A DNA stretch of 64,000 nt from NCBI RefSeq assembly GCF_905171765.1, contig NC_053392.1, forward strand, positions 447,916,837-447,980,836. The letters run 5' to 3'. Shown here piece by piece: positions 8,858 through 18,551 of this stretch. The notes under the pieces are model-generated. The model made no database searches. It was not told the DNA's origin and saw only the letters and a list, made by a program, of their open reading frames with translations. This stretch comes from Bufo bufo. Lineage: Eukaryota > Chordata > Amphibia > Anura > Bufonidae. Numbering within the stretch: position 1 is the stretch's first letter; each line of letters opens with the position of its first letter. Position numbers and translations under genes: made by a program.

Positions 8858-11107
8858 GTCCATCTCGCTTGCATATCCACTTTCCAACAACCACTACATA
8901 TTCTTTTCTTTGAGACAACTATGAGGTCAAAAGTGCCCCTACCACCCCATAAAATGTTTGTACGGGGGTGCTCTTTCAAAAATGGGGTCACTTCTTGGGG
9001 TTTTTAATTTCTGGGGACCTCAGGAATCTTTTTAATGCGACATACAACCTAAAATCCATGTCTGCCAATTCAGGCCTGTCAGCAAAATCCATATTTATCT
9101 GTTTGCCTGCTGTGCGCCCATACAGCAGGCTACAAGCACATATGGGGTGTTTCCTGATTGCGGAGAAAATGGGGAACACATACTGGGTGCATTTTCTCCT
9201 TTAACCCCTTGTGAGAAAAAAATTGGGTCTTCTAGTAATTTTTTCGTTCACAAATGTGTGCTTTGAAATCCTTTAACAAGGATGAGACACCTGTTTGCTG
9301 AAAGTACCCTTTCTACCACTTAAAATGTTTGTACGGTGGTGCTCTTTCCAAAATGATGTCTCTTCTTGGGGTTTTTAATTTCTGTGGACCTCAGGATTTT
9401 TTTAAATTCGACATGGCACCTAAAGTCCATGTCTGCCAATTCAGGCCAGCCAAATTCACATTTAGCTGTTTGCCTGCTATGCGCCGATACAGCAGGCTAC
9501 AAGCACATATGGGGTGTTTTCTGAATGGGGAGAAAATGGGGAACACATACTGAGGTGTAGGGTTGTAGCGGATATCAGATTATCGATACCCAATCGATAC
9601 TTTTGTACCGGTATTGATTCGACACCGGGATTTGACATTTACCGATACTAGGCTGTGCTATCAGAGAACATGGCGCACACTGGTCTCAGCGCGCGCCATG
9701 TTCCCTCAGCAGCAAACAGAAAATAAATAAATAATTAAAAACAACATGATTTGCCATTTTTTAGTCACCTTGTCCCTCCAAAAAATAGGATCGGACTGTT
9801 CGATTATGGGCCGGACGTTCCATAAAATTTGCGAATGCATGCGGCTTTTTGGTGTGTTTTTTTTTCGCGTGATATCGAATGATATTGAGTATCGCATTAC
9901 TTTTTTATGGTATCGCAACAACCTTACTAGGGTGCATCTTCTCCTTTAACCCCTTATAAAAAAAAAATTGGGGTCTGCTAGTAATTGTTTTTTGTTCACA
10001 AATGTGTGCTTTGAAATCCTTTAACAAGTGTTTCTGCCTTCTGGGAGACACCTGTTTGCTGCAAAGTGCCCTTTTTTTCCCCTTAAAATGTTCGTACGGG
10101 GGTGCTCTTTCTAAAATGGGGTCACTTCTTGGGGTTTTTAATTTCTGGGGACCTCAGGAATCTTTTAAATGCGACATGACACCTAAAATCAATGTCTTCC
10201 AATTCAGGTAAGCAACTTCCATACTTTGCTGTTTGACTCTAGAGCCTTGCTGTGCGCCCATACATCAATTTCGAGCACATATTGGGTGTTACCATATTCG
10301 GGGAAATGGGGAACAAAATGTGGGGTGCATTTTGTCCTGTTACCCATTGTGTCAGTGAAAAATGTGGGTGTAAAGCAACTTTTTCTGGAAACATTAAAAT
10401 TTTTCATTTTCACAATTCTGTAAAACGCCTGATGGGTCAAAGTGCTCATTACACACCTTGAAATATTCCTTAAGGGGTGTAGTTTCCTGAATGGGGTCAC
10501 ATTTTGGGGGTCTCCACTCTGGGGCCACCTCAGGGTCTTCATATGCGACTTAGCTCTCAATTACCATTCCAGCTAAATCCGCTCTCCAAAAGCCATATGG
10601 TGCTCCTTCCACTCTGAAGCCTGCTGTGCGCCCATACATCAGTTTTTGAGCACACATGGGGTGTTTCTGTAAACTCCAGGTTCAGTGTAATAGATTTTGA
10701 GTTTTGTTTGACTGTTAACCCTTGATGTGTTGCAGAAAAAATAGATAAAAATTTAATATCTGCTAAAAAAAAGTGACATTTTGAACTTTAATTCTCATTT
10801 TCCTTTAATTTTCAAGGGTTAACAAAGTTTTCAAAATCTGTTTTGAATAGCTTGAGGGGTGTAGTTTCTAAAATTGGGTGATTTATGGGTGGTTTCTAAT
10901 ATGTAAGCCCCAGAAAGTCACTTCATAACTGAACTGGTCCTGAAAAAATTGGGTTTTGGAAATTTTCTTAAACATTTTAAGATTTGCTTCTAAACTTCTA
11001 ACATCCCACAAAAAAATAAAATGTAATTTTCAAAATGATGAAGTAGACATATGGGGAGTGTAAAGTAATAACTAATTTTGGAGGTATTACTATCTATTAT
11101 AAAAGTA
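8858..11107. repeat. Long 3' non-coding region of piggyBac P1 with internal repeats
   Basis: A module with AAAATGTTTGTACGGGGGTG, TTCTTGGGGTTTTTAATTTC, CTGTGCGCCCATACA and GCACATATGGGGTGTTT recurs at about 8950-9210, 9320-9550, 10085-10330 and, degenerate, 10490-10690. The region is AT-rich with no credible gene. It continues at 17373 after the L1 insertion and ends at a TTAA at 17941. It is assigned to P1 by contiguity and by the P1 C-terminus just upstream. Confidence 0.55.
9558..9926. mobile_element. Non-autonomous hAT, 369 bp
   Basis: The termini TAGGGTTGTAGCGGATA and TAAGGTTGTTGCGATA (reverse of the right end) are inverted. The flanking 8-mers CTGAGGTG (9550-9557) and CTAGGGTG (9927-9934) each differ by one base from the uninterrupted relative at about 9184 (CTGGGTG). 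GATATC/ATCGATA words near the ends are typical of hAT elements with GTTGT-CGATACC termini. No open frame of note. Confidence 0.75.
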
Positions 11108-11116
11108 GAAAAATTG

Positions 11117-11577
11117 TACTTCAGTAGAAGTTGTGTGATGTCCTTTTTAAGGGGAATGTAGTTACATAAAAAATGTGATAAAAACATACGTCTTCCCCAA
11201 GATTCTATATGTTATACAACTGGTCCCGATACACCTACCAAAAACATTCTTCCTGGAGATTAGGAGACTTTTTCTGAGATTCCTATGGAATGGGAAGAAA
11301 CCCAGGTTAGCTCATGATCTTCTGACAAGGAGTAGAAAAGACGGTGGTCTGGGACTCCCAGACGTCTCGAGGTATTATCAAGCAACACAACTAAATAGAT
11401 GGCTGGAGCTAGTAGACCCTCAAAGACAACCAGACGTATTAGAACTAATGCGACATAGTGTAGGGCCCACACTACAACAACTTCTCTGGTTAACTGACAA
11501 ACTAAGAATAAAGATATAGACCCCTTATTGAAAGGGATAAGAGAGACATGGAAAGAACTAAGCAAAAAGTTAGTTAG
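11117..11577 (+). pseudogene. L1/Tx1-type LINE ORF2, C-terminal fragment (first part)
   Basis: The frame 11175-11519 reads KTYVFPKILYVIQLVPIHLP, FFLEIRRLFLRFLWNGKKPR and DGGLGLPDVSRYYQATQL, the conserved region after RT in L1/Tx1 ORF2 proteins. The copy is 5'-truncated at 11117, directly after the 9-bp TSD GAAAAATTG (11108-11116). The frame stops at 11519, and the element is interrupted by the Ngaro at about 11578. Confidence 0.85.
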
Positions 11578-11790
11578 TCCGGACTGGAGCGCAGCGGTGG
11601 GGGAGGACGGTCATGAAGGAGCTTGGCTGTACAGGACCAGGTGAGGAAAGGGTCAATAGTGTGTGGGGGCGGGAGCGGAGGGAAGCGCGAGTTGCTAGGG
11701 CGGCGGGGGGCGTGGCCAGAGGGGAGAAGGAAGAAGAATGCGGAAGTAAGTGCAGTGTTGGCCAGGAGACTGAATTGGACGGACGGCAGC

Positions 11791-13464
11791 ATGTCAGCGC
11801 CTGTAATGACAGTGGAGGAGATGTTGGAGAGACTGAGGAGAGAAGCGGAGGTGCGGGGGCCTGGCTGGCTGCAGGAGCAGGTTGGTGCGTGCATAGTTTC
11901 TCCTGCTCCTGTGGCTACCCCTAATGTTCGGGCTGCCCGGCCGCGGCGGAGTATTCCACCGGCGCGCCTAAGCCCTGAAGTCACCCCGCGGGCCCGGCGC
12001 CGAGTAGGGAGCCCCCCTGTGGACCCTCAGCGGCGGAGGGCGGCCGCTCAGCCTTCTGCGAGCCGATCTCGCCGTGGGAGGAATCCCGTTACGCGGCGGG
12101 GCCCTGTGAGGAGTGGGACGCCCCTTCCCCCGCTCCCTGCGGCTGTGCAGCTGGATTCGGGACCAGGAACGGTGGACCGGCCCAGTCCCTCCTTTAGCGG
12201 GCGGTCCACTCGGCTGTTTGATGAAGTCCGGGTTCCTCGGACTGCGCTGGGGGAGGACGAATACCAGCGCAGGTCCAGAGAAGATGTGAGCAGCGTGGAA
12301 GAAGGTCCCCTTGCAGTGGCGGAGGCCGCGGCCTCGTCCCGGTGTCCGGCCAGTGTGGTGCAGAGGGTCGTGCAAGTGGTCCAGGAGGAGCAACCGTCGA
12401 CGTCCAGGAGTTATGATGGTGCAGTGTCCGTGCGTCAGGAGTCAGGATCTGCGGCAGCGGGAGTCACAGCGCCCGTGGTGCCTGGTGAGATTGCTTGGGG
12501 CTCCATGTTAGCGCAGGGTCTCCCGGTGGGTGGGGGGGGGACCATGGTGGATTTTAGTAAAGGGTTGGGGCAGTTTTTGGGTGGTTTGGCGGGATGGTTG
12601 TCAGGTATGGGTGCTGGCGGCGGGTCTCCGTTGCCTGGTTGGGGAGTGGTGCCGGGGTCAGGGGTTGGTGTGCAAGGGGCTGCGGCGGGGTTGGGGTCGG
12701 TGTCAGTGGAGACGCAGGCTGGTGGAGAAGGGGAGGGGCAGAGGTTAGATGATCGGGCTCGTGGGGAGGTGTATGTGTGCTTTGAGGGGCCGTTGGGGGC
12801 TCATTTGAAGCAAGAAGTGAGGGAAAAGATCTGGAAAGGTGAGTACGTGGAGATATTCTCGCTGCTCCCATTAGAAAGGTTCAATCTGGATAGGGGTAAG
12901 AAGGATGAGGGAAAAAAGGAGGAGGAGGAGAAGCGGCGGCGGCATCGTTTGATCCCGCGTACCTTTGCTAATTGGCTTCAGGCGTTTGCCATATTAGCAA
13001 GTGTCATTGGTGAAAAGTCTCCTGAATGTTGTTCGGCGCTTTTTTGCTACCAAGACGCTATTGGGGAGGCGTATAGGGTTTATGGTGGGGTGGGCTGGCT
13101 CAGGTACGATGAGCAGTTCCGGCAGCGTAAGGCGGTGAGGCCTGATATCCGGTGGGATCATAAGGATATTGGGTTGTGGTTGAGAGTGACGGCGTCTCCT
13201 AGGGTGGGGCAGTCCTTTCGTGGGGAGTCCGGGGGATCATCCCCGGGGGCGTTGGCAGCGGCATCGGCAAAAGGGTTGTGCTTCCTTTTTAACGAAGGAA
13301 ATTGCAGATTTGGGGCCAAGTGCAAATTTAAGCATGAGTGCACGGGGTGTGGGGGAGCTCATGGAGCTAACCGTTGTTTCAAAGGGGGAAGGAATAAGGG
13401 GGGGGGATGGCTCTGGAAAAGGGACGGACGCCGGTGCGGGTGGAAGAGATGCAGGTGTTCCTAG
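11791..13464 (+). CDS. Ngaro ORF1, gag-like nucleic-acid-binding protein
   Basis: The ATG at 11791 (MSAPVMTVEEMLERL) is the first in-frame one; the open frame extends upstream to 11623 without an ATG. The product is about 557 aa: an Arg/Pro-rich basic half (RAARPRRSIPPARLS), a Gly/Val-rich middle, then a conserved capsid-like part (GEYVEIFSLLPLERF, FANWLQAFAILASVIGEKSP, EQFRQRKAVRPDIRW). It ends in a CCCH-type zinc finger (CFLFNEGNCRFGAKCKFKH) followed by CTGC and a Cys. Similar CCCH-tailed proteins occur in DIRS-like elements, where they are thought to package the RNA. Its end overlaps ORF2 by 58 bp in another frame. Confidence 0.85.
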   Translation: MSAPVMTVEEMLERLRREAEVRGPGWLQEQVGACIVSPAPVATPNVRAARPRRSIPPARLSPEVTPRARRRVGSPPVDPQRRRAAAQPSASRSRRGRNPVTRRGPVRSGTPLPPLPAAVQLDSGPGTVDRPSPSFSGRSTRLFDEVRVPRTALGEDEYQRRSREDVSSVEEGPLAVAEAAASSRCPASVVQRVVQVVQEEQPSTSRSYDGAVSVRQESGSAAAGVTAPVVPGEIAWGSMLAQGLPVGGGGTMVDFSKGLGQFLGGLAGWLSGMGAGGGSPLPGWGVVPGSGVGVQGAAAGLGSVSVETQAGGEGEGQRLDDRARGEVYVCFEGPLGAHLKQEVREKIWKGEYVEIFSLLPLERFNLDRGKKDEGKKEEEEKRRRHRLIPRTFANWLQAFAILASVIGEKSPECCSALFCYQDAIGEAYRVYGGVGWLRYDEQFRQRKAVRPDIRWDHKDIGLWLRVTASPRVGQSFRGESGGSSPGALAAASAKGLCFLFNEGNCRFGAKCKFKHECTGCGGAHGANRCFKGGRNKGGGWLWKRDGRRCGWKRCRCS

Positions 13465-15014
13465 ATAGATACCCGGATCGGGTTGCGGCTGGTTTGTTGG
13501 GGGATGGCTTTAGGTTTGGTTTTCGGATTCCATCGGTTGTTACGGCGGGGCCTACGGTTCCTAAGAATCTGAGGTCTGCGCTTGTTCATGCGGAAGTAGT
13601 AACGGAGAAATTGAGGAAGGAAGTGGAGTTGGGGCGGATGGCGGGTCCATTCAAGGAGCCGCCGATTGGGGGGTTGAGGGTGTCTCCGTTGGGGGTGGTG
13701 CCGAAGAAAGAGCCGAACAAGTTTCGGCTCATTCATCACTTGTCTTACCCAAAAGGTGCGTCGGTCAATGATGGAATAGATCCTGAACTTTGTTCGGTGG
13801 TCTATACTTCATTTGATGCGGCTGTAAAATGGGTGAGGCGGTTGGGGCAGGGGGCATTGATGGCTAAGGTTGATGTTGAGGCGGCTTTTCGCTTGCTTCC
13901 GGTACACGTAGAGAGCATGGGATTGTTGGGTTGTTTTTGGGATGGGGAATATTTTGTGGATAGGTGCTTGCCGATGGGCTGCTCTCTTTCGTGTGCTTAT
14001 TTTGAGACTTTTAGCTCTTTTCTGGAATGGGTAGTGGTGGAAGTTTCAGGTTGTTCATCCGTTATTCATTATTTAGACGACTTTTTATGTTTAGGGCCGG
14101 CGAATTCACGGGTTTGTTCTTTGTTGCTGCATACAGTGCAGTCGATTTTTGCGCGCTTTGGGGTACCGTTAGCACAGGAGAAGACGTTGGGTCCGGTGAC
14201 GGAATTGTGTTTTTTGGGGATTGTTATAAATACGGAACGGATGGAGTGTAGGCTTCCCCAGGATAAGTTGATGGATCTACGTCAGGAGATTGATAGGGCC
14301 ATTGGGAGGGAGAAGATTAGGTTGCGGGAGTTGCAGTCATTGTTAGGTAAATTGAATTTTGCGTGTCAAATTATGCCTATGGGTAGAATTTTTTGTAGAA
14401 GATTGGCTGCGGCTACGGCAGGAGTATCGGCGCCGTATCATTTTATCAGGTTACGTAAAGAGTTAAAAGGGGATTTGAGGGTATGGGCGGAGTTTTTGGG
14501 TCAGTATAATGGTAGGTCTTTGGTGATGGGGGAGTTGTGTGACAGCGTGGACTTTGAGTTATATACAGACGCGTCAGGGGGGGTGGGTTTTGGGGCCTAT
14601 TGCCAGGGACAATGGTGTGCAGGCGTGTGGCCAGAGGCGTGGGTGAGTCGTGGGTGGGTAAAAAACATGGCCTTGTTAGAACTCTTTCCCATTGTAATGG
14701 CGGTGGTGTTGTGGGGCGAGAAATTGGGAAACAGGAAGGTGCGCTTTCATTGTGACAATTTGGGAGTGGTTCAGGCTATCAACAGTTTGTCCGCATCTTC
14801 CCCGCCGGTGGTTAGGCTGTTACAGTTTTTGGTATTGCGTTGTTTGTCAATTAACGTGTGGTTGGTGGCTGAACATGTGGCTGGAGTGGCTAATTCAGTG
14901 GCGGATTCTCTTTCTCGTTTACAGTGGGAGCGGTTCCGGCTTCTTGCGCCAGAAGCGGAGGTGGAGGGTCTGGAGTGTCCGTCATGGCTGTGGGCGATCC
15001 TGGAGGAGAAGTGA
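13407..15014 (+). CDS. Ngaro ORF2, reverse transcriptase-RNase H
   Basis: 535 aa, starting at an ATG at 13407 inside the 3' end of ORF1. Residues about 55-300 are an RT of the DIRS/Ngaro type: SPLGVVPKKEPNKFRLIHHL, VDVEAAFRLLPV, LPMGCSLSC and the active site YLDD (residues 222-225). Residues about 380-500 are RNase H: TDASGG with Asp388, LLELFPIV with the Glu, CDN with Asp450, and a late VADSLSR. All catalytic residues are present and the frame is unbroken. It would copy element RNA into cDNA. There is no aspartic protease. Confidence 0.93.
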   Translation: MALEKGRTPVRVEEMQVFLDRYPDRVAAGLLGDGFRFGFRIPSVVTAGPTVPKNLRSALVHAEVVTEKLRKEVELGRMAGPFKEPPIGGLRVSPLGVVPKKEPNKFRLIHHLSYPKGASVNDGIDPELCSVVYTSFDAAVKWVRRLGQGALMAKVDVEAAFRLLPVHVESMGLLGCFWDGEYFVDRCLPMGCSLSCAYFETFSSFLEWVVVEVSGCSSVIHYLDDFLCLGPANSRVCSLLLHTVQSIFARFGVPLAQEKTLGPVTELCFLGIVINTERMECRLPQDKLMDLRQEIDRAIGREKIRLRELQSLLGKLNFACQIMPMGRIFCRRLAAATAGVSAPYHFIRLRKELKGDLRVWAEFLGQYNGRSLVMGELCDSVDFELYTDASGGVGFGAYCQGQWCAGVWPEAWVSRGWVKNMALLELFPIVMAVVLWGEKLGNRKVRFHCDNLGVVQAINSLSASSPPVVRLLQFLVLRCLSINVWLVAEHVAGVANSVADSLSRLQWERFRLLAPEAEVEGLECPSWLWAILEEK

Positions 15015-15892
15015 TGGGGTTGTTGAGGGATTCGTTGAGTCCGGGTACTTGGAGGGAGTATGGTAAGGCGTGGACGACCTGGGAGGCGTGGAATGGGACT
15101 TGGGGCGCCGGGGGAGGGGATGGCGATGTGCGGTTGTTGATGTTGTTGGGACAGTTGAAGAGTGAGGGGTGGTCGGTGTCAAAGGTGAATCATCTTATTT
15201 CAGGTTTGGCGTTTGGGTTTAAGTGGCGGGGGTTACCTGATTTGACTAAGAGTTTTCTGGTTAGGCAGGTTTTGAAAGGTTGGCGTAGGGGTGCAGGCAA
15301 GGTGCCGGACTGTCGTAGGCCGGTGTCTTTTGAGTTGTTGGTGCAAATGGGTGATAAGTTGTGTGGTGTTTGCAGTTCAGGATGGGAGCTGGGGCTGTTT
15401 AAAGCTGCGTTTGCTTTAGCGTTTTTTGGGGCGTTTCGCTTGGGGGAGTTGGTGTGTGATAGTGTTAGGAGAGCGGGGGGGCTTAGGAGTGATGATATTG
15501 AGTTGGTAGGTGATAGCTTACATGTCCGGATTCGCAGGTCAAAGACGGATCAGGAGGGTAGGGGGCAGCGTTTTACGTTGTTTTCGGTGCCGGGGTGTAG
15601 TATGTGCCCGGTGAAGTGTGCGGGATCGTATGGTGCGGGTCTGCGGAGTAACGAGGTCCCGTTTTTGAGGCATGAGGACGGTTCATTTTTGTCTAGGTTT
15701 CAGTTTCTGGCGGTCTTTAAAAAATGTTTAAAGGTTTTGGGAGTGCCCGTTAAGGATTATTCTGGGCATTCATTCAGAATTGGTGCGGCAACTGAGGCAG
15801 CCAGGTGGGGCGCCAGTGAGGAGGTGATTAGGAGGATTGGGCGTTGGGAGTCGGTTCGTTTTAAATCATATGTGCGGCCTGCATTGTTGTAG
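14984..15892 (+). CDS. Ngaro ORF3, tyrosine recombinase
   Basis: 302 aa from the ATG at 14984; it overlaps the end of ORF2 by 31 bp in a different frame. The N-terminal half is a core-binding domain (WREYGKAWTTWEAW, LISGLAFGFKWRGLPDLTKS). The catalytic half has Arg152 (GAFRLGEL), Lys187 (RRSKTDQ), His262 and Arg265 (GHSFRIG), Trp288 (GRWES) and nucleophile Tyr296 (SYVRP). That is the full R-K-HxxR-W-Y set of phage-integrase-like recombinases. In Ngaro/DIRS elements it integrates circular cDNA without duplicating the target. An acceptor-like TTTACAG ends at 14924. Confidence 0.93.
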   Translation: MAVGDPGGEVMGLLRDSLSPGTWREYGKAWTTWEAWNGTWGAGGGDGDVRLLMLLGQLKSEGWSVSKVNHLISGLAFGFKWRGLPDLTKSFLVRQVLKGWRRGAGKVPDCRRPVSFELLVQMGDKLCGVCSSGWELGLFKAAFALAFFGAFRLGELVCDSVRRAGGLRSDDIELVGDSLHVRIRRSKTDQEGRGQRFTLFSVPGCSMCPVKCAGSYGAGLRSNEVPFLRHEDGSFLSRFQFLAVFKKCLKVLGVPVKDYSGHSFRIGAATEAARWGASEEVIRRIGRWESVRFKSYVRPALL

Positions 15893-15946
15893 ATTAAGGA
15901 TGTAGGTAGGTGATGTTGATTTTGTTCTTTTGTGTTTACAGGTCGA

Positions 15947-16541
15947 ATGATGGCGGCGTTGGTGTGGATTTTGGGGCACTCCTATGTGTTCTGGGGTGCA
16001 ATTAGAGTGGATGTGAGGCCGAGCGGTCGGCAGTTGGGTGTGAGTCCGGAGTTGGCTACGGTCAGGTGGTTAGGAGTCAGAGGTATGTTGTGGGGCGGAG
16101 TGTTGCGGGAGGTGCATCATTTCGTTCGTTTGGATCGTCCTCCTGATGTGTTGGTTTTGCATGTGGGGGGGGAATGATTTAGGGAAGCGACCGTTTAGGG
16201 AATTAGTTCGGGATGTCAAGTTTGACTTACTTAGAATTTGGGCGTTGTTTCCGGGAGTGATCATTGTCTGGTCTGACATTGTACCTCGGAAGGTGTGGAG
16301 AGGGGCGAGGTCAGTGGAGAGCCTTAATAAGGCTAGGATAAAGGTAAACAGAGCGGTGGGCCGTTTTATGGCAAGGAATGGTGGTGTGGTGGTGCGGCAC
16401 GAGGTATTGGAGAAGGGTGAGGGTGCGTTTTGGAGAGCGGATGGAGTGCACCTGAATGCAGTAGGTACGGATTTGTGGGCTCTGGGGCTCCAGAGTGGCG
16501 TGGAGACAGCTTTGCGGATGTGGAGGGACGCGCAGGGTTGA
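15947..16541 (+). pseudogene. Ngaro ORF4, SGNH/GDSL hydrolase, one frameshift
   Basis: From the ATG at 15947 the frame reads MAALVWILGHSYVFWG, whose GHS is the block I nucleophile motif, and proceeds to VLVLHVGG. In the run of Gs at about 16165-16172 the frame shifts, and the other frame continues with NDLGKR. The two together would give the block III motif GGND. The second part ends with the catalytic DGVHLN (block V Asp-x-x-His) and stops at 16541. Hydrolase ORFs of this kind are known from vertebrate Ngaro elements; their role is unclear. A pyrimidine-rich TTTACAG acceptor-like site ends at 15941, six bases before the ATG. Confidence 0.85.
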
Positions 16542-16915
16542 GGTGGTCAAGCTGCGCGTTCTTGGAGGCGGGGGAGGTCCTTGAAGTGGTGGAATATGGT
16601 GGTACCTGAGGATGGGAGGGCCCCGCGGGAGGGGCTGGACTCTCATTGAGGAGCTGGTAGGAACTAATTACGCGTCCATCAGTTGCTGCCTCCGAGCTGG
16701 GTTCAACGGCTGGGGGCAAGATGGAGACGCAGGTGTTCCAGTGTTTATAAAGTTATTGGGGCTTCTAGGACCTCCCTCGTCATGGGTTTAACTGTTATAT
16801 TTATGTTGTATTTATTTAATAAACGGCTGCTGTGGCCGATTAAATCCAAGCAGTGGTGTGGTGTGTTTATTTATAGGGGTGAGGGTGAGGGGTGGAGGTT
16901 ATGGGTTGGGTAGTC
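16542..16915 (+). other. Ngaro 3' non-coding end
   Basis: A G-rich tail with no open frame of note. It should contain the B1-A2-B2 split direct repeats of a Ngaro, but matches to the 5' end (11578-11790) could not be established by eye. A polyadenylation signal lies at 16818-16823. Confidence 0.5.
16818..16823 (+). terminator. Polyadenylation signal AATAAA of the Ngaro
   Basis: AATAAA follows ORF4 by about 280 bp and is followed 30-60 bp later by a GT-rich stretch (GTGGTGTGGTGTG), as expected of a vertebrate-type poly(A) site. Confidence 0.6.
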
Positions 16916-17372
16916 TTATAGGACTGAACAAATAGCCAATGCCTTCTTCAAGCACCCGACCCGTCGCCCTTATTACCGGCAAACCTCATACCTGACCTTC
17001 TAGGAAATAATAGAAAACTTCCACCAGGAAGTTTGGTCGTCATTAAAGCAAGTCAGACTGGGGGAGCTAACCCCTGACATAGAAACATCTATAATAAGCA
17101 AGTTACCAGAACGAATAAAAAACTCCGCTAGTTTTTTTCTCACTAGAGCATATATAGGAGCTGTGTGCGGAGGGGTGAGGGAGGGATCTGACTCAGTGAG
17201 ACAACTGACAGAATTTTAAAAAACTCTTTTGTCCCCACTTCGCAAGCAGAGGAAAATTACAGCATTATACGCTTTATTAGGAACAGAGATTGAAAAAAAA
17301 AAAACATTATATGGTCATTGTTTGTTTTGAAAAATTCTGAAAATAAAGAATTTACAAAAAAAAAAAAAAGTT
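16916..17372 (+). pseudogene. L1/Tx1-type LINE, 3' part with poly(A) tail
   Basis: The second part of the L1 copy interrupted by the Ngaro. No long frame survives. It ends with AATAAA (17342-17347) and an A-rich tail (about 17356-17370). The TSD GAAAAATTG follows at 17373-17381, matching 11108-11116. This fixes the L1 as 11117-17372, including the Ngaro. Confidence 0.8.
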
Positions 17373-17940
17373 GAAAAATTGAAATTTGGAAATATACCAA
17401 TTTTTCAAATTTTTGGGTAAATTTTGTAGTTTTTTTATAAATAAAAATATTTTGATTTACTTTTACCACTGTCATGAAGTACAATATGTGACGAGAAAAC
17501 AATCTCAGAATGGCCTGGATAAGTAAAAGCGTTGTAAAGTTATTACCACATGTCAGATTTGCAAAAAATGGCCTGGTCCTTAGGCCTCATGCACACAACC
17601 GTTTTTCGGGTCCGCATCCGAGCCACAGTTTTTGCGGCTCGGGTGCGGACCCATTCACTTCAACGGGGCCGCAAAAGATGTGGACAGCACTCCGTGTGCT
17701 GTCCGCATCCTTTGCTCCGTTCCGTGGCCCCGCAAAAAAAATATAGCATGTCCTATTCTTGTCCATTTTGCGGACAAGAATAGGCATTTCTACAATGGGC
17801 CGCCCGTTCCGTTCCGCAAATTGTGGAAAGCACATGGACGGCTTGCGTTTTTTGCGGATCCGCGGTTTGCGGACCGCAAAAAAACTGAACAGTCGTGTGC
17901 ATGAGGCCTTAAGGTGAAGAATAGCTGGGTTCTGAAGGGG
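17373..17940. repeat. 3' terminal region of piggyBac P1
   Basis: Continues the AT-rich region broken at 11116 by the L1. It ends CTGAAGGGG directly before TTAA at 17941-17944, a piggyBac-like terminus. A foldback MITE (17581-17911) lies within its last 370 bp. No genes. Confidence 0.6.
17581..17911. mobile_element. Foldback MITE (TAGGCCTCATGCACAC type)
   Basis: The ends TAGGCCTCATGCACACAAC and GTCGTGTGCATGAGGCCTTA are inverted. Internal words such as GGTCCGCATCC, TTTGCGGCTCGG, GCGGACAGCAC and TGCGGACAAGAATAGG are arranged symmetrically. It is the best preserved of four related copies in the window. TA target likely. Confidence 0.85.
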
Positions 17941-18080
17941 TTAATAACCAATACCAGCAGGCTACTGACATAAAAAAATATTACCAGCGTTGTGTTCCCA
18001 TTAAAAAGAACTGCCAGCAGAGTGTCCTGCTTAAACAGTGCCAACATAGCGGTCTTTTATAAACAGTCCAGCACAACATC

Positions 18081-18299
18081 CATAAAAAGTTTAATCTTTG
18101 TTGGTCACCATTAAAAAGTTTCAATAAGGTGCATATTCAGAAGCTAGGCATTTCAGATGAATGCATGTTGTCCTTCGTCATGGCATAATATTATGCTATA
18201 ATAAAGGACGACATGCGTTCATCTGAAATGCGTAGCTTCTGAATATGCGCCTTAGGGAAACTTTTTAATGCTGACCAATAAAGATTAAACTTTTTATGG
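18081..18299. repeat. Imperfect inverted repeat, about 220 bp
   Basis: The arm 18081-18165 (AAAAAGTTTAATCTTTGTTGGTCA ... inverted) pairs with 18190-18298 around TAATATTATGCTATA. The right arm carries GAAATGCGTAGCTTCTG and AATAAAGATTAAAC, an order similar to that in the insert at 23013-23258 (GAAACGCGTAG, then AATAAAGACC). It may be a fragment of the same retroelement class in inverted duplication. No coding sequence. Confidence 0.6.
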
Positions 18300-18551
18300 G
18301 CATTCATCTTGGAAGTTTACTACTGTTTCTGCAGCGGCTTTTCTCTTCCATGCATCATCTTGGAGTTGGGACTGCAAGAGGTGGACTGGTGAGCTGGTTC
18401 CTGTTTTTTGTGTTTTTCATAAACAGTGCCAGCTTTGTGCTTTTCCTGTGCATGTCAAAAGGAGGAATTCACTGCATAGGTATTTAATAAGCTTTGAGTT
18501 AAGTTTGAAGCAATATGCATCACCCCTATTTCTGGAGACTTTTGGATTATA

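Larger units (their letters stand above)
11578..16915 (+). mobile_element. Ngaro-type tyrosine-recombinase retrotransposon, about 5.3 kb
   Basis: Four frames run in one direction: a gag-like ORF1, RT-RNase H, a tyrosine recombinase and an SGNH hydrolase, with no integrase, protease or methyltransferase. This is the architecture known for vertebrate Ngaro (DIRS order) elements. It is G-rich and lies in an AT-rich L1 copy, so the composition change marks the borders to within tens of bases. TAGTC occurs at both edges, but the split direct repeats expected for Ngaro were not resolved by eye. ORF1 to ORF3 are open, so insertion is probably recent. Confidence 0.88.

Noticed and set aside
12554..12871. 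Minus-strand frames of 100 or more codons across the Ngaro (also 11574-11984, 11968-12393, 16311-16719)
   Set aside because: They are shadows of the G-rich plus-strand ORFs, with low-complexity Pro/Ser/Thr-rich products.
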